Positions 6,977-12,763 of a stretch of 14,026 nt of DNA are shown one piece after another (position 1 is the stretch's first letter; each line of letters opens with the position of its first letter). The DNA is from an uncultured Microcaldota archaeon (lineage in GTDB: Archaea > Micrarchaeota > Micrarchaeia > Anstonellales > Anstonellaceae): assembly GCA_903923795.1 (NCBI GenBank), contig CAIXYX010000127.1:1-14026 (forward strand). The letters are read 5' to 3'. The notes beneath the pieces are model-generated. The model saw nothing but the letters and a program-made list of their open reading frames with translations. It made no database searches and was not told the DNA's origin. The position numbers were made by a program, and so were the translations under genes.

Positions 6977-7549
6977 TTATCTCTCCCTTCTCTCGATTTC
7001 GCCATGTCCTGGGCACAGGACTTTGTATGGCACTTGCGCGAGCATCTGCAAGCTCTCAGCCATTTTCTCAACCGCATCCGGCCCGCCCAAATCAGTTCGC
7101 CCGTATCCGCCGTTTGCGAATTTGGTGTCGCCGGAAAAAAGAAATTGGCTTTTTTCTTCAAAGAGGCACATGCTTCCCGGCGTATGGCCCGGCGTGTGCA
7201 AGATGTTGAAATGGAATGGGCCGAAATCAAAATGCTGGCCAATCAGAGGTTTGGCATTTTTTGGGATATGGATGAATGGCAGGCTCGCATCCTCGCTTGG
7301 ATGTATCCAGACCTCTTTCCAATCGGCTTTGACTCCTTTGGTATGGTCATAATGGCCGTGCGTCAGAAATATGGAATCAGGGGTGAAATCGAGCTCGTCT
7401 TGCCCGTCGCCAGCATCTATCATCATGATCTTGTCTTTGTATCGAATGACATACCGACTCGAGCAAGTCCTATCGTCTATTGCCAAGAATTGAATATCCT
7501 TGAATTTCGCATCTATCGGCTCGAAATCAGAAATAGAGATGCTCTTCAT
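6977..7549 (-). CDS. Metallo-beta-lactamase fold hydrolase (glyoxalase II-like)
   Basis: This 190-residue protein has a compact MBL fold. The metal-binding motifs are THGHYDH (63-69), His122 in HTPGHTPGS, Asp141 in FSGDTKF and His182 in CPGHGE. This is the full two-metal ligand set of the glyoxalase II-like branch. Such enzymes hydrolyse thioesters or other small esters; the substrate here cannot be read from sequence. The length is typical of short archaeal and bacterial MBL hydrolases that lack the C-terminal glyoxalase II helical domain. The start at 7549 has GAGG about 8 nt upstream and follows the NFACT-R stop by 27 nt, so it is probably co-transcribed with NFACT-R and trmB. Confidence 0.92.
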   Translation of the reverse strand: MKSISISDFEPIDAKFKDIQFLAIDDRTCSSRYVIRYKDKIMMIDAGDGQDELDFTPDSIFLTHGHYDHTKGVKADWKEVWIHPSEDASLPFIHIPKNAKPLIGQHFDFGPFHFNILHTPGHTPGSMCLFEEKSQFLFSGDTKFANGGYGRTDLGGPDAVEKMAESLQMLAQVPYKVLCPGHGEIERRER

Positions 7550-7576
7550 TCAAAACGCCTCTGAAATTTGCTGTAA

Positions 7577-8389
7577 TCAGGCAATCGAGAATTTGCCGTT
7601 CGGCATGAGAGGCGCAATTTCCTCGACGCTCACGCCAAATTTGCCCGAGAGAAGTTTTGCCGCCTCTTCTTTTGGCATGGCTCCGGGCGTCAGAGAAATC
7701 GCCTTCTCAAGCGTCTGCGTGTTCTTCGCAGGCAGCATGCAGAGTTTCCCCTCTTTCAAACCCACTCTAAGCTTGAGCGGCACTTGTTTGAACCATTCCC
7801 GCTCCCCCGAGAGGAAGAACGTGCCCGGTCCAGCGTAGCCTCCCTCTTGGTGCTTGCTCACCTGCTCGGGCTTTAGCGCGAATACATCCACTGCCGCTGC
7901 GCCTACTTTCCATGCAGATGAAAAAGAAGCCGCCCATTGAGCTGCCTCATTCTTCTCCTCATCATTCGCTTTCTGACCGTCTTTTAGGATGACTGTCGGC
8001 GCGCCCTGTATGTCTGCATGGAAAAACAAGTCCTGCGGCGAGAGGTGTTTTGCGTACAATTCGTCGTTCTGCTTGGCATTCTTGCCGGCCACCACTCTCC
8101 GGCCGGCCGATGTGGTGAACGCGAGAAAAGACTCGAACCACTGCGATTTCTTGCTCTTGCTCTGGAATTTGTTTTTGGATGATTTTTTCGATGAGGATGC
8201 GGGAGATGATTTCGCCGCATTTGCCGGCGATACTCTCACTTTCTGCTCAATGCTTCCCATCTCTTTCCTTGTCTGCTCTATCGCCGTGAGCAATCCGGAC
8301 TTCTTCTCTTTGAGCTTGCGCAATTCGGCGTATTTGTCCTGCAGGTTCGCCCGCATGCTTTTGCGCAGGTCGAGTTCGATTTCTGTCAT
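7577..8389 (-). CDS. Stand-alone NFACT-R domain protein (RqcH/NEMF C-terminal part)
   Basis: This 270-residue protein starts with a charged helical region (1-50). The segment IELDLRKSMRANLQDKY resembles the helical region just before the NFACT-R domain in RqcH/NEMF-like proteins. A Ser/Lys-rich low-complexity linker follows (about 55-83). The NFACT-R (DUF814) domain begins at AGRRVVAGKNAKQNDELYAK and continues with DLFFHADIQGAPTVILKDG and the AASFSSAWKVG segment. Full-length relatives are about 600-700 residues with N-terminal NFACT-N and helix-hairpin-helix parts; both are absent. The ATG at 8389 is chosen because AAGGAG lies just before it. ATG at 8422 would add 11 residues but lacks a Shine-Dalgarno. 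NFACT proteins act in ribosome quality control and bind tRNA; a stand-alone domain may act differently. It sits 38 nt after trmB. Confidence 0.87.
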   Translation of the reverse strand: MTEIELDLRKSMRANLQDKYAELRKLKEKKSGLLTAIEQTRKEMGSIEQKVRVSPANAAKSSPASSSKKSSKNKFQSKSKKSQWFESFLAFTTSAGRRVVAGKNAKQNDELYAKHLSPQDLFFHADIQGAPTVILKDGQKANDEEKNEAAQWAASFSSAWKVGAAAVDVFALKPEQVSKHQEGGYAGPGTFFLSGEREWFKQVPLKLRVGLKEGKLCMLPAKNTQTLEKAISLTPGAMPKEEAAKLLSGKFGVSVEEIAPLMPNGKFSIA

Positions 8390-8427
8390 ATTCTCCTTCC
8401 TCAACTGATTGTTATAATCCATCGCTT

Positions 8428-9174
8428 CTATTCGCGCGGAGGCAGTTTCTTCCACAAGAATTTGAAGTAATTCAGGTAGTTCTTGGCGATTTCCGCACTC
8501 TCTATGCGCACTGCCAGAAGCGGTTCGCCCCAATAAAGGTTGACGACATTATTCCCATAGATGAACATTACGTTCGGGCTGTTGAATTCGTCGGGCAAAA
8601 TCCGGCTTTCGTAAAACTTCATCCTGCTCTCTGGTGGCGGATGGATGAGCTTTTTGGTGAGAATGTCATGCCACCAAATCTTTCTCTCCACTCTCTTGTT
8701 TTCCCATCTATCATGCCAGCGGGCACCCAAATATTTCCTTACGCCCCAATTGCCGCCAATGAAATAATGGTCTTGATAATCCAGCATCTCATCGAAAAGA
8801 GTGCGCAGCCCCTCCACCCCTCGATAAATCTGCGTATCAACACTTGGTTTGGCGCTTTCATAAGTTCTTAAGAGTTGAGGCATCTGCTCCCCCAACAACT
8901 GCTCTTGCTCCTCCACTTGCTGTTTCTGCCTTTGTAAATAATCTGCGATTTTGGCCGGATTGGTTGTCCGATAGACCTTGTGCTTGTTTTCGCTGATGTA
9001 GGTCAAAAGGCCCTTGTGGATGAGCTTGTTGATGATGTCATAGACATTTCGTCTCTCTATTCCGGTCTGCTCGTGGATGAATTGGAGGGTGGCTTCGTCC
9101 GAATGCAGTATGGCTTGATAGACGCGCCCCTCTCCGTCGGAGAAACCCAATCTGCTCCAGTCGTTTGCTTCCAT
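8428..9174 (-). CDS. TrmB-family transcriptional regulator
   Basis: This 248-residue protein has an N-terminal winged helix-turn-helix (about 5-75). The typical TrmB pattern is visible: LGFSDGEGRVYQAIL, then a recognition helix around GIERRNVYDIINKL and the wing KHKVYRTTNP. A coiled-coil segment follows (about 75-105, LQRQKQQVEEQEQLLGEQ), then a C-terminal TrmB/phospholipase D-like regulatory region (110-245) of the kind that binds sugars or other small ligands. The ligand is not identifiable. It heads the operon trmB, NFACT-R, MBL hydrolase. A 9+9 inverted repeat lies between its TATA-like box and start codon, which suggests autoregulation, and it is divergent from the secreted-protein gene at 9255. 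Confidence 0.9.
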   Translation of the reverse strand: MEANDWSRLGFSDGEGRVYQAILHSDEATLQFIHEQTGIERRNVYDIINKLIHKGLLTYISENKHKVYRTTNPAKIADYLQRQKQQVEEQEQLLGEQMPQLLRTYESAKPSVDTQIYRGVEGLRTLFDEMLDYQDHYFIGGNWGVRKYLGARWHDRWENKRVERKIWWHDILTKKLIHPPPESRMKFYESRILPDEFNSPNVMFIYGNNVVNLYWGEPLLAVRIESAEIAKNYLNYFKFLWKKLPPRE

Positions 9175-9175
9175 A

Positions 9176-9196
9176 GTGGTATTGTTACAATGCCAC
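9176..9196. promoter_or_regulatory. Candidate TrmB operator (inverted repeat)
   Basis: The arms GTGGTATTG and CAATGCCAC, separated by 3 nt, are complementary at eight of nine positions, with a G-T at the ninth. The repeat ends 1 nt before the trmB start codon and lies downstream of its TATA-like box, the position of a repressor site. For the divergent gene it lies upstream of the TATA box, the position from which TrmB proteins can activate. No second copy was found in the window. Confidence 0.5.
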
Positions 9197-9202
9197 GCTA
9201 TT

Positions 9203-9212
9203 TAATATATTA
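9203..9212. promoter_or_regulatory. Palindromic TATA box shared by divergent trmB and secreted-protein genes
   Basis: TAATATATTA is its own reverse complement. Measured leftward, its centre is about 33 nt from the trmB ATG, giving a nearly leaderless transcript. Measured rightward, it predicts a start near 9233 and a leader of about 22 nt that carries the GAGGTG ribosome-binding site of the next gene. It is the only clear TATA candidate in the 80-nt intergenic region. Confidence 0.5.
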
Positions 9213-9254
9213 CTTAATCACACATTAACATCATCGAACACAATGAGGTGTATC

Positions 9255-10043
9255 ATGATGAAAACCAAAACAATTAGCAAATTTGTCGCCACAACAATGC
9301 TGCTCTGGTCGCTCAATACATTTTCGGCCAAAGCGCTCGCGCCCGACACGCTAAAATCAAATGAAACGGCTACTCCCGTGCCGGCCAAAATTGTCAATTA
9401 TCCTAACCTCACTGGTCAGTCCAACTTGGGTTTCAACCCGGCCAAAGACCAGAGCACGTTCATCTGGGCTTCAGTAGCCTCTGATAAGAGTGGAATAATG
9501 CAATATTCACAGGACTTTGGCGACAAATTCCATACAAATATCGCCGGTTTTGGCGCACTTGATTCCAACAACTGTCTTTCCAAGAGCGGAAGCCTGGATT
9601 TCATATACAAACCAAACGCCAAACTCTTTCTTGCCACGCGCTTGTTTACCTCTGATCCATCAAAACCACGCTTCGGCCTGCTCTATACGCCTCAATGGGA
9701 TGAGAACGCCCTCTGCCAGATTGGACTAGCCTACGATGTCGCTTCACAATTGGCGCGCGCTTCGATGGAATACCGTTTCCATCTAAGCGGAAAAATCGAC
9801 CTGAGCCTGAGCGGCCAATATACCTCGGCGGGAAAGCAAACGCCAGAATCGGCGGGTGCTGGATTGGTAATCGCCGATGATATTGTTCGTTTCTCGGTCG
9901 GAACAAGTGGAAGCAGCCACATGGCGGCTATTCAACTCTGCCCGTTATGGTGGAACGATCTTGGCTTTTTGCCCGAGGCCGGCCTCTCGATTAACGGGGG
10001 AAAGATATCAAATGGATACGGGGCCGTAACCATCATCTGGTAA
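9255..10043 (+). CDS. Secreted beta-rich protein resembling an outer-membrane barrel
   Basis: A 262-residue protein of unrecognised family. The N-terminus is a clear Sec signal peptide: basic KTKTISK, hydrophobic core VATTMLLWSLNTF and an A-L-A cleavage site at about residue 29. The mature part has no membrane helix. It shows many segments with alternating polar and non-polar residues bounded by Gly/Asn/Asp turns, such as KIDLSLSGQYTS, GLVIADDIVRFSVG and a last strand GYGAVTIIW ending in an aromatic residue. This pattern is the hallmark of bacterial outer-membrane beta-barrels, which is odd next to archaeal-type genes. GAGGTG six nucleotides before ATG 9255 sets the start; 9243 and 9258 are alternatives. 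It is divergent from trmB and shares its TATA box. It may be a surface beta-sandwich instead of a barrel. Confidence 0.72.
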   Translation: MMKTKTISKFVATTMLLWSLNTFSAKALAPDTLKSNETATPVPAKIVNYPNLTGQSNLGFNPAKDQSTFIWASVASDKSGIMQYSQDFGDKFHTNIAGFGALDSNNCLSKSGSLDFIYKPNAKLFLATRLFTSDPSKPRFGLLYTPQWDENALCQIGLAYDVASQLARASMEYRFHLSGKIDLSLSGQYTSAGKQTPESAGAGLVIADDIVRFSVGTSGSSHMAAIQLCPLWWNDLGFLPEAGLSINGGKISNGYGAVTIIW

Positions 10044-10053
10044 TTTACCGGGC

Positions 10054-10068
10054 TTTCTTTTTTCTTTT
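10054..10068 (+). terminator. T-rich terminator after secreted-protein gene
   Basis: A run of three T-tracts broken by single C residues starts 10 nt after the stop codon. T-tracts of this kind terminate archaeal RNA polymerase without a hairpin. Confidence 0.5.
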
Positions 10069-10081
10069 CAAATTCAATCTC

Positions 10082-10089
10082 TTTATATT
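10082..10089 (+). promoter_or_regulatory. TATA box for the deoxyhypusine synthase-family operon
   Basis: TTTATATT is close to the archaeal TATA consensus. It ends only 10 nt before the annotated ATG at 10100, so transcription would be predicted to start near 10112, inside the coding frame. Either the box is not the one used or the real start codon is the in-frame ATG at 10142. Confidence 0.4.
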
Positions 10090-10099
10090 TTTTCTCGCA

Positions 10100-11092
10100 A
10101 TGTTTAGCGCCGGTGATATTCTGGCATTTTTACGCAACTTCATGAAGACGCATTACAAGCATTTCAATTCCGCCGTCGTGGTGGACGCATCCGAGGCCTA
10201 CATCGACTTGGTGGAGAAGAAGCATGGCAAGATGTTCATGACGATTGCCGGCGCCATGTCGACGGCCGAATTGGGCAAATCATTGGCGGAAATGATTAGA
10301 AAAGGCAAAGTGCACGCAATCACCTGCACCGGCGCTAATTTGGAGGAAGACGTTTTCAACCTCGTGGCCAACAAACTCTACAAACGAGTGCCCGGCTACC
10401 GCTCGCTCACCGCTGAGCAGGAGATGGAACTCTACAATGAAGGATTCAACCGAGTCACCGACACCTGCATACCCGAAGATGAGGCATTCCGCAAAATCGA
10501 GCACCATTTGCTCGCGCTCTGGCAGGCGGCAGAGAAAGAGGGCAAGCGGTATTTCCCGCACGAATATTTCTACAAGCTCCTTCTATCGGGCACACTAAAG
10601 CCCGAGTATCAGATAGACCCCAAAGACTCCTGGCTCTTGGCGGCGGCTGAGAAAAATCTGCCCATGTTCGTGCCCGGCTGGGAAGATTCGACGATGGGCA
10701 ACGTCATCGTGGCGCGCATGATGCAGAAGAAAATCAAGTCTATTAGCATGGTCAAGCCGGGCCTTGAGTACATGCACGAATTGGTGCAGTGGTACCAAAA
10801 AGAATCCAAGGGCGGCCCTATCGGCTTTTACCAAATCGGCGGCGGAATTGCCGGCGACTTCCCCATCTGCGCCGTGCCTCTCATGACGCAGGATTTGGAG
10901 ATGGATGTGCCCCGCTGGGGCTATTTCTGCCAAATCTCTGATTCGACGACAAGCTATGGCTCATATTCGGGCGCGGTGCCCAATGAGAAAATCACATGGG
11001 GCAAACTTGGCATCGACACGCCGAAATTCGTCATCGAGTCGGACGCCACAATCGTCGCTCCGCTCATGTTCGGATACATACTAGACTGGTAA
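10100..11092 (+). CDS. Deoxyhypusine synthase family protein
   Basis: This 330-residue protein covers the whole deoxyhypusine synthase fold. The NAD-binding motifs GAMSTAELG (51-59) and CTGANLEED (76-84) are present, then DTCIPEDEAF, PGWEDSTMGN (192-201), the glycine-rich QIGGGIAGDFPIC (245-257) and ISDSTTSYGSYSGA. Lys302 in ITWGKLGID matches the catalytic lysine of human DHS (Lys329), which carries the enzyme-aminobutyl intermediate. The wording GGGIAGDFPIC places it in the DHS-like branch shared by bacteria and some archaea, so it may modify aIF5A with spermidine or make homospermidine. An in-frame ATG at 10142 (Met15) is an alternative start suggested by the TATA position, but residues 10-23 fit the family N-terminus. 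It leads a three-gene operon, followed after 11 nt by the next gene. Confidence 0.92.
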   Translation: MFSAGDILAFLRNFMKTHYKHFNSAVVVDASEAYIDLVEKKHGKMFMTIAGAMSTAELGKSLAEMIRKGKVHAITCTGANLEEDVFNLVANKLYKRVPGYRSLTAEQEMELYNEGFNRVTDTCIPEDEAFRKIEHHLLALWQAAEKEGKRYFPHEYFYKLLLSGTLKPEYQIDPKDSWLLAAAEKNLPMFVPGWEDSTMGNVIVARMMQKKIKSISMVKPGLEYMHELVQWYQKESKGGPIGFYQIGGGIAGDFPICAVPLMTQDLEMDVPRWGYFCQISDSTTSYGSYSGAVPNEKITWGKLGIDTPKFVIESDATIVAPLMFGYILDW

Positions 11093-11103
11093 AAGGTCAG
11101 TCT

Positions 11104-11439
11104 ATGAAAGAGAAATCCGCAATGCTTATCTCTGATATCCGTTACTGGAAGAACCGATTCATCGGCGTGAGGCCGGAGATTTTGCCGAAAAGCAAATTCA
11201 TATTCAAGCATATGGACAGCGCGCAGCAGATCGAGAAAGCGAAAAAAATAGATTCGCCCGCCGCCGCGGCCTCTTTTCTGCTGGAGAACAGATTCGCGGC
11301 AGACGAAGCTATGCGCACGGCTGTGAAAAAACTCGGGCCAAAAGAGGCGAATGAACTGTTGACCAACGCCAACCTGCCTGGCGAAGTCCGTTTCACCATC
11401 TCCATCAGGCTTAAAGAATTGGAGCATGCAAATTCATGA
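11104..11439 (+). CDS. Uncharacterised 111-residue helical protein
   Basis: Not recognised. The 111-residue product has no signal peptide or membrane segment. It is basic and probably all helical: a short N-terminal part with DIRYWKNRF, then a central stretch rich in Ala/Glu/Lys (around residues 40-80) and a C-terminal helix ending in LKELEHANS. AAGGT six nucleotides before ATG 11104 supports this start; the open frame upstream overlaps the deoxyhypusine synthase-family gene in another frame and is Arg/His-rich, so it is excluded. It lies between that gene (11-nt gap) and the PIN gene (1-nt gap or a 14-nt overlap), so it is almost certainly co-transcribed. An antitoxin role for the PIN protein is conceivable, but no DNA-binding motif is visible. 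Confidence 0.75.
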   Translation: MKEKSAMLISDIRYWKNRFIGVRPEILPKSKFIFKHMDSAQQIEKAKKIDSPAAAASFLLENRFAADEAMRTAVKKLGPKEANELLTNANLPGEVRFTISIRLKELEHANS

Positions 11440-11440
11440 C

Positions 11441-11839
11441 ATGCGTCTAATATTGCTCGACACCAATTTCTGGCTCATGCCGTTCGAGAACGGCCTTGAC
11501 TTGATTGGCCAGCTCGAGCGCTTGTCAGAAGATGCGCCTTTCGAGATTGGTGTGCCGACTTCTGTGAAGGCCGAACTTGACGCCATGGCCTCGAGCCCGC
11601 CGTCCGCCCGCCGCTCGCGCTCGGCCCGCTCTGCCTTGCGCGTCATGGACTCTATGCTAAAGTCAGGGAAAGCGAAGCTTTTGCCTTCCTCCGGGCCTGC
11701 CGACGGCTCGCTCATCACTCTTGCTTTGCAGACCGGCGCGTGGGTGGGCACAAATGACCGGGCGCTCCGCTATCGGCTCAAGGCGAAAAAAGTCAAAGTG
11801 ATACTGCTTCGCGACGATCATGTATTGGCAGCGGTATAG
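11441..11839 (+). CDS. PIN-domain ribonuclease, Fcf1-like
   Basis: This 132-residue protein is a single PIN domain. The four acidic metal-binding positions are visible: Asp7 in LLDTNFWLMP, Glu45 in SVKAELDAM, Asp88 in ADGSLITLA and Asp106 in GTNDRALR. The opening LLDTNFxLMPFE resembles archaeal Fcf1/Utp23-like PIN proteins that act in 18S/16S rRNA processing more than VapC toxins. The ATG at 11441 gives the family-typical start just before the first strand; ATG at 11426 would add five residues and overlap the previous gene. It ends the operon begun by the deoxyhypusine synthase-family gene. A toxin role cannot be excluded, since a small gene sits directly upstream. Confidence 0.88.
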   Translation: MRLILLDTNFWLMPFENGLDLIGQLERLSEDAPFEIGVPTSVKAELDAMASSPPSARRSRSARSALRVMDSMLKSGKAKLLPSSGPADGSLITLALQTGAWVGTNDRALRYRLKAKKVKVILLRDDHVLAAV

Positions 11840-11860
11840 CTCAAACTGCGGGAATGGCCA

Positions 11861-11899
11861 ATATCCTCTTTCAGCCTCTTTTCTATTTCAGCCTTTTTA
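11861..11899 (+). terminator. T-rich terminator region with repeated TTTCAGCCT
   Basis: After the PIN stop the plus strand carries several T-tracts, and a 9-bp sequence TTTCAGCCT occurs twice (11869-11877 and 11886-11894), each copy followed by T-runs. This suits termination of the rightward operon. It lies in the convergent gap before the Yip1-like gene and overlaps its last codons. Confidence 0.4.
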
Positions 11900-12619
11900 C
11901 GCCGTGAGCGCAGGCGCGTTCGTAATCGCTACGAAGAACAGCACGCGCAGGATGAGCTGGTAGATGACCGCCATGAACAATGCCTTGCCAGTGGATATGC
12001 TGTATGTTATGGGCAGGATTCTTGCCAAGGCGTAGATGACGTAGAGGTCCATCACCAAATCCCCTATGCCATAGAACGGCTTGCCCGCGATTGTTATGGA
12101 CGGCACGCGCAGAAGGCTTGTGAAAATGCCCACAACCCACGTGAGCGGTATGACTGCGGCCCAAAGCAATGCGACCGCGCTCGTTATCTTCTCGAACGGC
12201 GCCTTGCTGCCCAACAATGACGCCATGAGATGCACTATGGCTGCCGTGAGCAGGATGATGAGAAGGAGGCTCGGGGCGACCTGTAATGTGAGGACCAGCG
12301 AAACTATCGGGGCCAAAGCAGCCGGAACAGTTTGGGGCAGATTCGGCGCCGCGAAGCTGTTGATGATGAGGCTTATGGTGAGGCATATGAAAAGCACGAA
12401 TAAGACTCCGATGAAGTTGAGGGCAACGCGTTTCCAGTCAGAGACTGTTCCGAATTCTATCTTGGCGCCTGTCTCGGGGTTGAGAAGCATTTGTTGGGTG
12501 CGGTAGAGGAAGTCCTTGATGCCGCCCGGAATGGCCTTTATGCCATCTGTCATCTGCTCGAATACGCCTTTATGTGGCGCGGCAACTTGGGCGGGCTGGG
12601 TGTAAATCCTCTTTTTCAT
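11897..12619 (-). CDS. Yip1-like polytopic membrane protein
   Basis: This 240-residue protein has a soluble N-terminal stretch of about 65 residues (with LLNPETGAKIEFGTVSDWKR) and then about five hydrophobic segments, including VALNFIGVLFVLFICLTISL and PSLLLIILLTAAIVHLMASL. The layout, with a mid-protein His-Leu pair and a Pro-containing helix (AAVIPLTWVVG), matches the Yip1 domain family of uncertain function; that is recognition by pattern, not by a defining motif. GAGGAG at 12626-12631, 6 nt before the ATG at 12619, is a strong ribosome-binding site. A TATA-like box lies about 40 nt upstream. It is transcribed in the same direction as the pyrophosphatase, 145 bp further downstream, but a T-rich terminator separates them. 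Confidence 0.75.
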   Translation of the reverse strand: MKKRIYTQPAQVAAPHKGVFEQMTDGIKAIPGGIKDFLYRTQQMLLNPETGAKIEFGTVSDWKRVALNFIGVLFVLFICLTISLIINSFAAPNLPQTVPAALAPIVSLVLTLQVAPSLLLIILLTAAIVHLMASLLGSKAPFEKITSAVALLWAAVIPLTWVVGIFTSLLRVPSITIAGKPFYGIGDLVMDLYVIYALARILPITYSISTGKALFMAVIYQLILRVLFFVAITNAPALTA

Positions 12620-12656
12620 AAGAATCTCCTCGGATGATGGGGTTAATTGAAGAAGG

Positions 12657-12664
12657 CATAAAAA
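12657..12664 (-). promoter_or_regulatory. TATA-like box of the Yip1-like gene
   Basis: TTTTTATG on the minus strand is centred about 42 nt before the start codon. It predicts a leader of about 16 nt that contains the GAGGAG ribosome-binding site. Confidence 0.35.
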
Positions 12665-12696
12665 GGCGGGCTATGGCCGGCATGAAAGAAGAATGG

Positions 12697-12746
12697 GAAA
12701 AAGAAGAAATTGAAAAATAGAAAAATTAGAAAAATAAAAAAGAAAT
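12697..12746 (-). terminator. T-rich terminator after the pyrophosphatase gene
   Basis: Downstream of the pyrophosphatase stop, the transcribed strand carries repeated T-tracts of four to six bases over about 50 nt, with a loosely 9-nt spacing. T-rich tracts act as terminators for archaeal RNA polymerase. The rest of the gap 12620-12763 holds the promoter of the Yip1-like gene and nothing else recognisable. Confidence 0.55.
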
Positions 12747-12763
12747 TTGTTTTTGCTCGCGTC

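Noticed and set aside
6652..7242. Minus-strand open frame of 196 codons overlapping sufC and the MBL gene
   Set aside because: It lies in another frame of two well-supported genes; its sequence is Arg/Cys/Ser-rich with no family resemblance.
8390..8533. Longer N-terminus for the NFACT-R gene, starting inside trmB
   Set aside because: It would overlap the trmB coding end by more than 100 nt, and a good ribosome-binding site precedes ATG 8389.
11104..11839. VapBC-type toxin-antitoxin pair
   Set aside because: The PIN sequence looks Fcf1-like, and the upstream protein has no visible DNA-binding motif and is larger than usual antitoxins. Kept only as an alternative.
12672..12720. Tiny plus-strand frame (15 codons) in the gap before the pyrophosphatase
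   Set aside because: Charged, low-complexity product (Glu/Lys) formed by the A-rich terminator tract, with no ribosome-binding site.
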